Source of the DNA: Macrocybe gigantea
Lineage: Eukaryota > Basidiomycota > Agaricomycetes > Agaricales > Callistosporiaceae
NCBI GenBank assembly: GCA_011319805.1
Contig: SJRY01000280.1
Location: 1-64,000 of the forward strand
Direction of reading: 5' to 3'
DNA: 64,000 nucleotides
Positions 45,401-58,269 of the stretch are shown here, in pieces. The translations under genes were made by a program, and so were the position numbers. Within the stretch, counting starts at the first letter, position 1; each line of letters opens with the position of its first letter. The notes beneath the pieces were generated by a model, which ran no database searches, was not told the DNA's origin, and was given only the letters and a program-made list of their open reading frames with translations.

Positions 45401-48203
45401 CTTCTCATGGTGCATGTTTTCCGTGTCCTGGTCGTTCCAACTTTTCACCTTTGTTGGCTTTCACGCAGGTTCAATCAAGAAAGGGAATCGTCATTCTGAG
45501 ATTCTCCTTCGTGACGTGGAGGTATGAAGTTTTCTGTTTGGCTCAGTGGTTGAATAGAAGCTTACGCCACTTGGTCTAGCAACTTGCGACGCTGGCGTCT
45601 TTGTACAGACTTCACAAGGCAGACTATGTGTATCCGAAAGAGAGGATCGACGAGAACTGGGAAAAGGTGCTGCTGAATCAATGTGAGCCATCGCCTGACG
45701 TATCTCGATATGGCGAACATGGGTAACTATGGCTGATCCCGTTACGCAGTTCACGATGGTAAGTTCGAGTTCTCTCTCATCGGTCTCCCTTCTTACCACT
45801 TTCAAAACAAATTCAGTGCTCCCTGGATCTGCCATGTACGTCCAATTAAGTGTAACTCTTGCATAATAGCTGATGTGTTTGCAGTGGCATGGTTTATGAG
45901 GATGCCGAGAAACTGTACGCGGAAGTCCGCAAGGATGGCGAAAAACTCCTTGATGAGGCCTTCGACGTGCTCTTCCCGAATTCTGTGGCCCTCACCCCCG
46001 CTACGGATGCCAAGACGCTCCTGCATCGGGCAAGATCATTGGCTATAACACTACATTCTTCCGCCGCTCAGACCTGGTCCAGATCCCTCTCCTCGGCGCG
46101 AGCCCGGGCATCAAATCACAGGTCTTGCAAACGTCACAAGATGGGAAATTAGGTTATGCAATCATGAACAGCGCAGCGGGCGCCTCGCTGGGCAGTTTGA
46201 GCACCCCGGAGACGGGCTTACATGCACAGATTCTTCCGGCCTCGGGTGCGTCTGATGTTAATCAAGGATGTACAAAGACTTCGTTTCTCATGAGCATCTT
46301 TTTTGATGAACGCGACGTTGTTGATGGTATCATTATCCCGCAGTCTACACCAACGGATTGGATCATTTCGTGCTGCGAAACGCGAGCGTCCAACTGACGA
46401 TATCCAAAGGTCGCATCACCAGCTTGTTGGACGTGAAGCTCAAGTGCGTTTGTTTGCCCTGCTCTGATTGTCGTGTTGTTCACTGTCACATCATTTTCTT
46501 CTTGGACGCTGCAGCCGTGAACTTATTGCCGAGGGCCAAACGGGTGGTTTAGTTATATTCGAGGATCGTCCCAACTACTGGGATGCCTGGGGTAATGATC
46601 AAACATCACAAGTCATCTATGAATGGTCTGACACATTTTGGACCCACCAGATGTCGAGATACATCACCTCGAGACGGCCCGCCCCTTGGAGTTTAGCAAC
46701 GTCACGATTTGTGCTCAAGGTCCGCTGCGGGCAGCTGTCAAGGCAGAGGTCAAGTACGACAAGAGTACCATCTCTGTGACAGTGTGTATCTGTTTTGATT
46801 TGAACAATAGTACAGTAACGCGAACCTCATTTCAGATTTCGTTGGATGCCATCACCGGTGCGGATGTTGACATCATTTCCCAAGCGTTTCCTCCTTGCTA
46901 AAAAGTATCTCCGAAGCATCCGTCAAGGAGAACTCTCGATCTTTGGTCAACTTTGATGTTGTCGTTGACTGGCATCAACGCCATGAATTCTTGAAATGTA
47001 TGGCATCCCTCCTGTATGGGCCTTTGAATTTGGACCTTGGACTGATCATCCTGCTGAACAGTCGAACTACCACTCGATATACATAGCCCGGTAGCGACGT
47101 ACGAGACGCAGTTTGGACACGTTCAACGACCGACACACAAAAATACGACCTGGGACATAGCCAAGGCATGTTTTGCCTCCCCCTGATTCCTCGAACCTCC
47201 TCGGCGTTCGCCTGACATTTTCTATCCTTAGTTTGAGGTTTGCGGTCATAAGGTAAGGGGCGATGGACACAAACGCCTTTATTGTGGATGTGGCGCATTC
47301 TAGACAGGCCTGACGGATCGTCTGGTTCTAGTTCGCCGATCTCTCCGAGTTTGGATACGGTATTGCTATACTTTCAGAATCGAAGTATGGCTTCTCCTGT
47401 CACGGCAACATGCTTCGGATTTCTTTGCTTCGCGCAGCTACTGCTCCTGACGCCGAACAAGATCAAGGTTCGTCGTAAAATCCCAGGAGCTCTGCGTCCA
47501 TGTTGACAACGCGAAATCCAATGTAGGTTCTCACAGTTTCTCCTGGGCGGTTTTGCCACATGAAGGACACTTTTTGGAATCTGACGTGCCCAGGGCGGCC
47601 TACCTATACAACTCTCCCCTGAGAGGTATGCTTGACTAGTTTGATAAAGCAATCCATCGGTGCGCTGATCTTGAGCTAGTGAGATGCGTGCCTGATGGCT
47701 CTGATGCGTTGATGTCAAAGTTTGATACACCTTTCTCTGTCGAAGGAGCTCGCAATGTCTTCCTCGAAACAGTCAAGCGTGGGGAGGACGATGACTTTGG
47801 ATGGAAACGGGGCCCGACAAGCATCATTCTCCGTCTCTACGAAGCATTTGGCGGTCACACGAAGGTCCAATTGAAGATCGCTGACCATTTTGACGTTTCA
47901 AAGGCCTACTTGACGAATTTCTTGGAAGATGTCGAAGATGAGCTTCGTATCCAGCGCGACGATGGTTCTGCTATAGGGTCGTCGAGGATCACCCTCGATT
48001 TCCACGGCTTTGAAGTCAAGACAATCAAGCTTGTTTTGAATGAGAAGCCAGGTACGCCCCACTCTTCTGGTAGGGAGTCAGTGTGCACTTCCCGTTCTTT
48101 TCTTCTGACTTAAGCTAACCTCTATGCCTCCCTTGATAGAGCAAAGCGTGAAAGCTGGGTAGACATCGAGAAGTTATCTATCGGTGGTGAACCTGCGGTG
48201 TAG
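42428..48203 (+). CDS. AMS1: Alpha-mannosidase, GH38 (vacuolar Ams1-type)
   Basis: Cytosol-made, vacuole-delivered alpha-mannosidase that degrades free oligomannosides. ATG 42428 ([20 protein letters not shown]), no signal peptide, as expected for Cvt-pathway cargo. N-terminal domain: [30 protein letters not shown] region, [17 protein letters not shown]. The GH38 metal/catalytic motif G-H-C-H-I-D-T-A-W-L-W-P-Y is assembled over four exons (43840-44085), one of them 4 nt. Then [31 protein letters not shown], the nucleophile strand [38 protein letters not shown], and [18 protein letters not shown]. The mid-domain has VLLNQFHDVLPGSAI. The C-terminal beta domains include [37 protein letters not shown], and [13 protein letters not shown]. 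The last exon is [18 protein letters not shown], stopping at 48203. More than 20 short introns; no obvious frameshift in catalytic exons. Confidence 0.92.
43922..43925 (+). other. 4-nt micro-exon (GGCA) in the mannosidase catalytic motif
   Basis: An intron runs 43853-43921 (GTGAGACT...CCATCCAG), then GGCA, then a second intron 43926-43983 (GTAAGTTA...ACGCCAG). Joining ATCG + GGCA + CTGTCAC gives Ile-Gly-His-Cys-His, as the GH38 family requires. The next exon is only 21 nt (43984-44004), before a third intron 44005-44070. Confidence 0.75.
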
Positions 48204-48971
48204 GCCCGACGCTGAATGCTCGATTTATCGCATGCACATTTGTGAAAACATCTGTTGTACCATTTATCTGAATCAATTTGAAATTACGGACTCCAGAAAA
48301 TGCGGCCGCAAGCGCCTTTCTGTATTTTGAGCAGAAAGGATACGACTGGAAAGCTGGAACGCCATTGAGTTGATGAGCGGGAATGGAGGCACAAATACCT
48401 CAGCAGAGGAGCGAATGAGCACGGTCATCTCCACCGTGCTGTGAAAAATGGGAAGTTCAATCTAACCATTGCAGTTTCAAGTCGTGAAACTGGCCGCCTT
48501 GGGAGCAGTATGGTCACGATCACGAGGAAGCGAGGAAGGACTCATCAGATCGGGCCGGGCCTGAAGCTGAAGAACCACATGGCGCGTGAATTCTGGAATG
48601 CGATTCGTCAGGACTGCTGCCTTGGCGGCTCTCCGTGGCTGTTTTATCTTCACAGCTTCGGGCCTCGCTAGCCAGAACGGTTTTAGAGCATTGCCACCAT
48701 TCCACGACTCTGTGCCGCTAGCTTTGAAATTTGAAAGTTTGATGCTCTGGCACGAAAGCAAATCAGTCCAGTGGTCACGATTGTGAGACTTGTGCCAGAT
48801 GGCAAAATCGGAACTCGGAACGAGCTCGGCCGCGAGATTCTGCCGCGCTCTGCCCTGGCGCTTCTAGTCTTAATATTCGAGAAGACACCCAAGCCCAACG
48901 AGGTCAAAGGGGATTTCGGAAAATATGATCGAGTCATAACGAACATTAGGACAGACGACAGGACATTGTAA
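48204..48971. other. Convergent 3' intergenic region
   Basis: About 770 bp between the mannosidase (+) and the membrane-protein gene (-). Several frames are open, without coding features. Confidence 0.45.
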
Positions 48972-51349
48972 TTATGCCCGACTCGGAGGATCATGAGCGC
49001 GCGATTCTCCTAATGCAACGAGAGACTTTCTTCGCCTATCGACGAGCGCTGTGCGAATGACATCCTGGCTCTCCCTCTCGATAACATCGCCGGAAGAAGA
49101 GGACCGATCTGATAAATACGATAACGAAAATTCCGACGAAAGGCGGCTCATCATGGACATCCTGTCTCGCTCTTTTTGATTCCACGAATGCTGCTGGGCC
49201 TGCTCGTTCCTGAGCTGTGTCGCCGGACTCTCAAAAGCCCGTTCGCGTGTTGAAGTAAGATTAACGGAGCCCTTGCCAATCGGATACATCGCCCCTTTAG
49301 CATACGCGACGGATGAGGTCGCAGAAGCTGCAGAATATACGCTGCTCGCGCGAGAGACAGATTCGGCATCGCTGGACATGCTCAGGTTCATGAACCTGCG
49401 TCCCAACTGCGAATTCTGGCTGAACGTGTCCGGCCTGAGCTGCACTCCGCTGTTGAATCTATCCAAGGCGCCTCTCGTAGTGTTCACATGGGCAGAAATT
49501 TCGCGCTTCGACCCACTCTGCGAAGGCAGGCGATGTCCTTGGACAGGCGAAAGCGCGTGATCGGCTCCGCGATACGACATTAGGGACTCTGGGGGCGCGC
49601 CAGCTCCGCGTCTTCTCTTTGATGGCGATCCAGAGCCGCTCGTCCGACTTTCGCGGTAGAATACCAATTTGTCACACTCTCCTCGCTCGGGCATCACAAT
49701 TCCTGTTGCGTGGTTCAAAGCATAAGCTACGCTCGTTCTCAGCGCGTCGACGCCAAAAGCGCCTTTTCGGTCATCGATGGGGGTAGGCAAAGGTCGTTGA
49801 CATCCTGCCCGCCCGGGACCTGAGGTCAGATTCCTGACCCTTTTTTTCGCATTATTGACTCCTCGATCGCCCACCGCGTCAGGAGCAGGTCGCGTGGATG
49901 TCCACGGAACGCGTAGACCTTGGCCTTGCACGCCCAGGAAACGAGGCCTTGATCCAGGTATGTGCTCTCTGGGCGTCCCAAATTCAGATATCGGTCCTGG
50001 AGGAGGTAATAGCTCATCGGAATAGGATCCCAGTGCAGAGGTCGCTCGGCTAGAAGACGCAGAAGGCACATCACCAGGCAACATGTTGGCCACTTGCAAA
50101 GGCCCCAGAGTCCTAGAGCTGGAGTGATCATCGACGCTGAGGCTCGGCTCTGAACTCATGGGTTGAGACATGTATCCGTGCGACTCGTATGATCCCGCCT
50201 GGGTTACTGAGGTTGGGTCATAGACAGGTTGGGGATACTGGGCTGCGGTCACGTTATGGTAAGCCAGGTTATCGTAAGGCAGAGACGTCTGCTTCTTTGG
50301 GGCGCAGCGACAGTCAGCTTTTTTTGCGGCCCAATAGGTCTGGCTGCGTTTCGGCGGTCCGACATCGCGGTCTCCTCTGAGGTCCCAGGCGGGGAGATCG
50401 ACCATCGACCCGTCAATATCAAACCGCCTGTGTCGCGTAAGGGCATCAACTCTGCTCCCCTTATCCTGTGCCCAAGGGATATCAAGAGCCTCGGAGGCCA
50501 GTTTCCGCTGTTTCGAGTGCTTATGCAGGCGGAACCACCATGCAACCAAGGATGCCAGTATTGCGATGATGAAGATGGAACCTAGGAGGATCCCGACGTA
50601 AAACGGCGCAGAGTGCATGAACTTTGCGTTGAGGGCGGCCGGAGACGTCGCGTTGAAGTCTGTTGGCATCACTGGAACCAGGGTTGACGATAGTGAGGTG
50701 ACACCCGTCATCATGGTGTATTCACCGGAGGGCTCAACGACGGACATAACGCCAGGCGGAGACGTAGCTGCTACAGTAGTGATTGGGACCTGAGTGATAG
50801 ACAGGGGGGACGTCGCGCCTGCAACGCCTGACGTCACAGCGGGGGAAATGACACCTAGAGCCGAGCTCCCGACAATTGCGGAGGCAGGCGAGGTGAGCTG
50901 CGAGCTCTGCGCCCCCTGGGGAACAGGGGCGGGACTCGGAGGGGCGCAGGTGGTGGTGAGTCTGGAGGAGGCTGGCCAACACCATTGCTTGATGCTGGTG
51001 CGGAGGGCATCATCTGAACTTGCTGTGGCAACTGATTCTGGGGCGCGACGGAGGCATAATTAGCTGGCTGCGGAGGAACGGCCGTAAACTGCCCGGGGCT
51101 GTTTCGCGGGGATAGAGTTGGCGCCCATTTAATCTTTGTCAGTGGCTTGTTCCTACTGTTATTGTGAGGAATTTCCGGCAAGAATCTGATATACAGCATG
51201 CTGTGACTGTTGTTAGGACGCACTACCAGAGCCAGAAAGAGCGAGAGAGACCTCGACCCGCAAGGAAAACACAAAAGCAGAGGAAGTGAATTGGGCTGTT
51301 TCCCAACGATCAGACTGGGCTCGTTTGGCAAGTCAGCCGCAGACGCCAA
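48972..51349 (-). CDS. Single-pass membrane protein with Ser/Thr/Pro-rich ectodomain and long cytosolic tail
   Basis: A frame of 621 codons from 50837 down to 48972 is continuous without introns. Upstream, another frame (to 51349) contributes more N-terminal Pro/Gln-rich sequence (FTAVPPQPANYASVAPQNQL). The frames join where a CCCC run (50941-50944, minus strand) lacks one C; adding it gives PPSPAPVPQGAQSSQLTS. The ectodomain is Ser/Thr/Pro/Val-rich (SPLSITQVPITTVAATSPPG). The helix is FYVGILLGSIFIIAILASLV with WWF at its inner face, followed by basic RLHKHSKQRK. The roughly 450-residue tail is low in complexity with Ser/Arg/Pro runs and many possible phosphorylation sites. The architecture resembles fungal mucin-type sensors such as Msb2 or Wsc-like proteins, but no Cys-rich WSC domain is visible. 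The start (51349 or the ATG near 51199) is uncertain. Confidence 0.65.
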
Positions 51350-52461
51350 ATGTGAACATGTCTTGCGTCGAGGGCTCAGAGCATGTCATAACCTTGATAC
51401 CATATACCCACCGTCGAAATCGATATCTGAATTCTGTATGATGCTACCTAGTCTACAGTTGTTGGAGATCTCGAGCTGACGTGAGCATAGTTCTCATCCA
51501 TTGCTAGATATCTGATGATCTAAAGTCGATGACGATGTTCAACAAGCAGGTCAGTCAGATATCAACATTAAGGCACCTTGGCGACGATTACGATGTTAGT
51601 TAAGGATGTCAGCGCAGAAAGGCTGACTCACCACGCACATTGCTGTTGCGGGCTGACGCAGTGGAACGTCTGTGATTGTGAAGGTGATAGAACATCTAGT
51701 ACATGGATTGGGATACGTGTATGAGTCAAGCGCGTCCGCTCGAGTCAAACGGCATCAGAAAGTGGCGGGCTGTGGACGCGGAGGACGGACACCGCCTGCC
51801 GCCTCCCCCGACGTCTGTTTGGAAATATTCTGCGTGCCTTCGAGTCCCATTCAGGCAGCGACACGTGACTGCACTTCTCTTGACAGATCTTCCGTCCACT
51901 ACGCTCCGGTCTTCAAGGTAGAAGGCCTCGTTTTCGTGCTTCTTATGTTTGCCGTTGGCCAAGAGAAGCTCTACAGCCATCAACGGTGAGTATTGCTCTC
52001 CAAAGGGAGCCTAGGTATGGAATACAATCGGGATGGCGGAAACTGCGTCCGTACCCAGGACTCGCTCGTGGCACCTGCCATCACGTTTCATCGATGGCTT
52101 TGTTACCATTCGACCGTCCCTTTCGGTTTCATTCCACCAAGAATATGTTCTATTATGGGTCAGGCATCTGACAGCGACTGCGTCGTGGCTGTGTGCTGTT
52201 CCTGGCTATCTGGATCCCTCCCCGCCGAGTCAGGATGAGATGGCTCAGCTTTCGCATCCGTCAACCCAAGCTATGCTCTGAATGATATGATGAGCGTCTA
52301 GCATGCCGAATTTTGGCAACTACAAGCCATGTCGGCATTTTGAAAAAAATAACTCTGGACAAATAGGCTGTTTCAAGTCCTGGGTCCCGTCAGTCGTATA
52401 AGTACGTCGATCTCTAAATCGTTTCCCTCATCTACCCTACCAGCTCCTCTCCTCTTCAACG
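51350..52461. other. Divergent intergenic region
   Basis: About 1.1 kb between the membrane-protein gene (-) and the adenylating-enzyme gene (+). A TATA-like GTATAAGTA lies at 52397-52405, some 60 bp before the latter's ATG. No gene is supported. Confidence 0.45.
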
Positions 52462-54302
52462 ATGAGGTCCCATCTAACTATCCTCAATAATAGTGCCTCC
52501 CTTTACCCCACCCGCCCCATCTTCAAGGTCCCGCGACTTGACCCTTCGAACGGCGCTGTGGATAGTTGGATATCCATCTCGTACCAGCAATTCAACGACG
52601 ACGTTGAACGATTCGCTCGTTTTTGGCTCCGGACCCTCCAACGAGACAACGTGCCGCAGAGATCCGTTGTCGGTGTCTGGTGCGTTGCAATTTCATGTGT
52701 CGCCAAGTTACTTGGTCTTAATTCCCTTGACAGGGTTGGTGGCTTCACATACACTGACGTTTGCCAAATATACGGGCTTTCGAGGGCTGGATACGTACCC
52801 CAGCTGTTCAGTCTCAAATTGCCTAACCCGGTCGTGATCTACGAGCTGATCAAGAAGGCAAACGCCAAGGCTCTGGTGCATGACCTGTCCTTCAAGGACA
52901 TTCTGAACGACTGCCCCGTCCTCGCATATGCCTCGATGCACGTGGAACACGATACCCCTGATACTACACTACCCGATCTCTGTAATTTCGATGCTGAAGA
53001 CACTGTCTTTATTTTCCACACATCGGGTTCCACATCGGGAAGCCCGAAGCTTGTGCCCTGTACCTTCCGATGGCTGAACACGGTAATGGATAAGTCTTAT
53101 CAGACTTGCAAGCCAAGGAATCCTGACCGCCAGGATGTAACTGTAGCGATGTATGTCGAATTTCGTCTTTTCTCACCGCGCGCGCTCATTTACCGATGAC
53201 ATTGGACAGGGGAAGCATGTGCCACATCGCACAAACATACAGTAAGCCAATTTTTTCTTCGTTTCCTTTTCAGATCATGTGCTGAGCATATCACCAGTGC
53301 TCATCGGTAGCTTACAATATGGATCGTGTGTGATCCAACCGTCATCGGTCGCCTTCTCGACAACGGAGCTCGTCGACATGATCGTTCGCTGCGGCCTCAA
53401 TCGCCTGAACCAGTTCGCCTCGTTCTTGGCGAGGAACATACGCGCCGCACGGACCGACGCGAAGCTTCTCTCGCTACTGTCCAACCTGGACGAAATCCTC
53501 TACTCCGGCCTTCCCCTGTCACACGAGGAAGAAGCTTGGGCATATCAGCAGGGTCTCAAGCTTAGGGTGAGTTCATTTTTTCCTTACTCATCCACCTCGT
53601 GTTTTTAGTACCCATACTGATGCAAGACCTTCTATCTCAATATAGAACCTGTTCGGCAGCACGGAGTGTTCTGGCATGCTTCTTTCGATCGGTTCAGGCC
53701 GCAACCCCGGCCTTCTGAAGCCCTTGGACGGTTTCTCTTACCGCTTCATCCCCACGGGCCCCGCCTCTGCAGAAGGAGCTCACCAATCCACGGCACGCCT
53801 GCTCGAGCTCGTCATCCTCTCAGAGTCGCCAGATTGCCCCGACAAATCCCTTCGCCAAGCGGACGGCCACTTCCACACTGGCGATCTCTTCCAGGAGACC
53901 TCTCCCGGATTGTACGTTTTCAGGGGACGCGACGACGATTGGATCAAGTCCGAGAACAGTCTGCGCTGCGATACCAAGGCCATCGAGGACAACTTGCTCA
54001 CGATGTGCGGCAACCTCATTTCCGAAGTCGTCGTCGTGGGCACGGGCCGACCTTCGCCCGTGATGTTCATCGAGCCCGCGACCAACATGGAGCCCGCGAA
54101 GCTCAAGAAGGACATCATCCGCAAGACGCGTCAGTTCCACTCTAGACGATACATGCACGAGCGGATCACATCGCCCGATATGATTGTCGTCGTCCCGCCT
54201 CAGTCCCTCCCGCGAACGGCGACCAAGGGCAACATTCGCCGCAAGGCCGTCGAGGAGGCCTACAAGGTCGAGATCGATCGCATCTTTGAATCCCGACAGT
54301 AA
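52462..54302 (+). CDS. Stand-alone adenylate-forming enzyme (AMP-binding domain)
   Basis: An ANL-superfamily enzyme that activates a carboxylate with ATP to an acyl-adenylate. ATG 52462 gives MRSHLTILNNSASLYPTRPI. A 54-bp intron lies at 52680-52733. The P-loop-like core motif A3 is FIFHTSGSTSGSPKLV (about 53010). Small exons follow (GSMCHIAQTY). Then HVLSISPVLIGSLQYGSCVI, motif A5 NLFGSTECSGMLLSIG (about 53650), the hinge region DGHFHTGDLFQETSPGLYVF with RGRDDDWIKSENSLRCDTKA, and motif A10 LPRTATKGNIRRK near the end. It stops at 54302 after only 30 further residues: there is no carrier (PCP) or reductase domain. It therefore differs from fungal alpha-aminoadipate-reductase-like NRPS-like enzymes. 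All exons read without a frameshift. Acyl substrate cannot be predicted. Its position next to no other biosynthetic gene argues against a metabolite cluster. Confidence 0.85.
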
Positions 54303-55299
54303 ACCCTCATCTCTACACTTCGCTCTTCGTTCCTGCTCTGCAATATTCGTTCTAATCTGCATTATTATTCTTTATCGCAATAGTCTATAATTCCCTCATA
54401 AAAGCAGTCTCATTCGTATATCCCACTAATGATCATATCATCCCTCGTATAGTTACGTGATTTACACCCCCCACTTATTGTTGCTTTTGTAATTTGCCTT
54501 AATAGCATCGAACGCTCAATGGGACTTGTTTTAGGTAGATGTAGTGTAGCTGACTCGGATTTGTACTGCAATGTAACCTCCCCCGAAACGGGGTGGCCTC
54601 TCTTCCAATCACACTCCTTTCTCCCATCGCTCCTTCGGAAATGCAAAAGGCGCCCCTCTTTGTCAGCCAAAGAAGGCCTAGCTCAACTGAATTAAACTTC
54701 TTTCGCCAAACCACGCGGTTTGGACGGTCACACGTACCCGCCAAACTCCATAAAGCTGTGGACACGGAAAACCGCCGCTGGGAAAAAGACAAAACAAATG
54801 TCACCTTGTTCAATTGCATTAATTTTCGGGATGCACGCAAGAAAATTTTTAGCGAAAGGCCATCAGGATCCAGAATGTGGGCATCGACGCCCGAGAGAGA
54901 AAAAAAAACATGGTTGATGGAAAGCGTGCCACCTTGACAGGGGGTGTCCGCCATCTGTGTTGTACCCTAGGCAGCAAGATGGATGTTGGTCGGACTGCAT
55001 GGCAGTGATCTGAATACATCAACTGGCCGCGCTGTGAGAGGAAGCGAAAAAAACAGAGTTGGGGACATCATGGACATGTCATGCCGTCATCAGCATCTGT
55101 GATGCATCTTCAAGCTTCAAGCTTCAGTACCAGTGCTCCATTGACAGTGCCAACACGGATCAGACACAGGTAATACACAAAACGGCCCGCCGCCCGTCAA
55201 CGTAAATCTTTTTGGCACCCTCAAACCCCTTCATCAAGGATGCTGGGTTTGTCGGTCAGGACAACGTGTCGTCTATATTCGGCAACAGTCACACAGCTC
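54303..55299. other. Convergent intergenic region
   Basis: About 1 kb between the adenylating enzyme (+) and TDP1 (-). No gene is supported. A short tandem TTCAAGC repeat lies at 55108-55124. Confidence 0.45.
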
Positions 55300-58119
55300 T
55301 CAAGTATCCTGATGATAGATGGATTCCTCTTGCATCTGTTGGACCCCCCCGGACGGGCAAGGCATAGTCGCAGTTGCATGGATGGCAACAGACAGTAAGC
55401 AAAGTGAGGGAACGAGCCGAGTGATGAGAAGACTGAAGACTGACCCATGGATCGTCTTCGCCGATCACGTATCTTCTAGGGGGTCTTTCCCAACAAGCCA
55501 CGTTTTCCAACTGTTCCGCGTCCCTCAGCGGAAAAACGACTCCGAGTTCATAATTTGAGATCTAAAAAAAGCGACAGTTACCAGACGGGGCAGGAGTAAA
55601 AAAAATGATCGGGCCAAGAAACCTATCCATCAGTGATGAAGCCAAAAGAACAACAAGGCCATGACCAACATTCAGAATAGGATTGAAACCTGAACCGGAA
55701 AGGTTACCCCATGCTGATGGCGTGAAGTTGTGAGAGCCAATGTAGGCCCAGCCAATCGCTGATTCAATCAGTCGGATATCCTCGTCCGTTTCGTCCTCTG
55801 TTGTCGACCCCTGATCCTGGCCACGTTTTTCTGAAGCACGCTGCACCCCGTATGTGGCGATAATCATCTAAAATGTTGTCAGTGATTTGGATCCAAGGAA
55901 GGATATCGTTCGACACGGCCGCCTTGTGAAGCCTACCTTGGAATGCATGAGGACTGGGCCACCCTTGCTTCGCGAATCGTAGAAGTGGTCTCTAGGAAAA
56001 TTCTTGGCTGCCCATTGCTTCCTTCTGCAAAAGATGGTTCCTCCGCCCTAATAGCCGGGGAATGTCATTGTCATCGTTTTGGAATCGAAGCTAAGGCACC
56101 ATTAGTTCCCCTTACCGGCTCACCGAGCGTGCTTTGCTGGACGGTCGTCTTGGTCGGAAAAATGATCTTGACGGAAGGATATGGAAGCGTCTCCCGGCGT
56201 TTCTTTGGTCTGTCGAGCCAGTCTTCGGCCGACTCGCCACGTGCGGACCAAAAGAACTCATTGATCCATTGAGTAGTATAGGTGCCGATACTAGAACCCT
56301 ACCAAAGTCCGATCAAGTTAGAATGTCGAAAAAAAAAAGCGTAATATAAACAGGGGTACTAGGAAAACGAAGCAGGTGATGGAACAGAGTTGACCCACTT
56401 GACATTCCAAGGTTAGTGCTTCAGCGCCCTTGCCCGTGCCTGTGCGAAGGCCCATGTCTCGGACAACTTTCATGAGCCTCGTGTGACCAGTCCTTACAAA
56501 ATCACTCAGCATCAAGTATTATGACACGTGGCTGAAAAGCAATACATACCGTAGAACGCTTGGCCATCCCTCGTGCCTTCCTGCGATGGAAGGCACAAGA
56601 TATGCCTTAACCATTGAAAAATCCCACCGCATTCTGAGCTCATCAATAGACTTGATAACCAGATCAGGGCGCTAATGCAGTTCGAAAAAAAAATTGCATT
56701 GCAGCAGAACCAGACCACATCACTCACATCGTCTGCCACTATTCTTGTTAGAGCAGCGCGAACGTTGAGGGAATACAGCACACGCAGCAACACGCTGGAA
56801 AATCGTCTGTTGCTTTTGAATCATGCGCGATGGGTTTCGAACGGAGTGGAATATCTTGCAGCCATACACTCTGCACTCAAGGTCAGACGAAAATCCGGGG
56901 AAAGCATCACGGATTCCGGCTACGTTTTCCATGTCTCTCCAATCGTATGCAATCAAATTGGCCGTAGAAACGACAACGCGCAACCGGCCCGTTTTGTAGA
57001 AAAGCTACATGGGAGAATGAAACGAGGTATCCGCGGAGGAGACAGCAAGTCTTACAAGCATGAACTGTTGAACTGTCAAACAACATTACCCTGGCAAAGT
57101 CGAATTGAACGTACCTTCATGTGTTGGCAACCGCGGCCACCGCGTAGCATTGGCGTGTTTTGATCCAATTGGGCAGCACATACTTCAAGCTCGCTTGACC
57201 AGTCTCATCGGGCTGAGCAACCATTATGACGGGCACCGAGGGATCAAAAAATTGATAGATCCACGCAAAGTCTAGTGAATACGATGACATTATGGCGAAC
57301 GATAGTTCGGATCTCTACGACAAAAGGGAAAAAGCAAAGAAGTTGACGTGGTGAGACAACCATGGAATTCCATTGAAGGCCGGCAGAATGGAAAGAACAA
57401 AAGGCAAAAGTAGATGCACCTTTCCTAAAATCTCCGTCAACCTGATAGTCGGCGGCCATCCTTTCTAGGTTCGGCATGTTGAGTCGCAGTCTGTCGTAGT
57501 TCGCCATCCCAGAACATCCGGTCGATCGTCGGCACGTCCCCAGCCGCATGTCGCGCGCTTGTGCTCTGTCCCGTTCTCGTACTGTGCGAATCAGATGACG
57601 AGGATTTAGCCCGGGCCTGATCAGCACGCGGTTCAGAAGGAGAGGAAATGCGTTGCCTCTTGGCAGGTACGCCCTCTTCCTCACTCTCCTCGTCGTCGCT
57701 AAGATCGCCATACTCATTGACGTTATCAGCCACGACATCGGGCCTCAAACGCTTCTGCCGCTCTCGCCGTTCCCGCTCGAGCTGAGCCCGCTCAGCCAGG
57801 AAAGAGGATAGCGATGTGGCAGAACTCGAAGACGATGAGGGTCCAGCTTGTGCGTTCGAGATCGATGGCTCTGGTCTAGCAGGCTTCTCCTTCATAGTTT
57901 GTGTATTTTCAGCCTTGGATGCTTCTATGGCGCGCTTGATGTCGGCCTTGAATGCCTCGTCGTCGTCGCTGCTAACCAAGTCGATGACTTCGGGCTGTGT
58001 CTTGGCCGCGTCTTGCAAACTCAAAGCAATTGCCCTATGTTATAAGCTGAGAACAACAGTACGGGATCAGTCCTGAGATGTCCGTGCCTCGCAATGTCCT
58101 CGTCTTCGCTGTGCGACAT
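55300..58119 (-). CDS. TDP1: Tyrosyl-DNA phosphodiesterase 1
   Basis: A nuclear DNA-repair enzyme of the phospholipase-D superfamily that removes topoisomerase I peptides from 3' DNA ends. ATG 58119 gives MSHSEDEDIAR then, across a 53-bp GC-AG intron, AIALSLQDAAKTQPEVI; together a ubiquitin-interacting-motif-like helix. A long acidic/Ser-rich linker ends TIDRMFWDGELRQTATQHA. Catalytic domain: FFDPSVPVIMVAQPDETGQA, GRGCQHMK (first H-x-K, about 57117-57125), then GRLRVVVSTANLIAYDWRD. The second H-x-K is VLMHSKMIIATYGVQ across an intron (about 55945-55865), followed by WAYIGSHNFTPSAWGNLSGS and FNPILNV. The C-terminus is ACWERPPRRYVIGEDDPW plus MQEESIYHQDT on the final exon. Both HKD pairs are present, so activity is expected. 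A one-base loss at 57152-57153 is inferred (an added C restores TRPMLRGGRGCQ). Confidence 0.9.
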
Positions 58120-58269
58120 GATGGACAGAGTTGAAATAGAACGCGATCAACGTCAGACCGTGACTTACTATTGCGATCGTAACGACACGTGCTAAGGTCA
58201 CATATTGAATATGTCACGCGCACCAACGCGTTCCTGCTTTCGTTTCATATGTCTACATGTATAGAAGCC

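Noticed and set aside
46900..47300. Apparent stop codons in the C-terminal part of the mannosidase
   Set aside because: They fall in short introns; the domain sequence resumes on each side.
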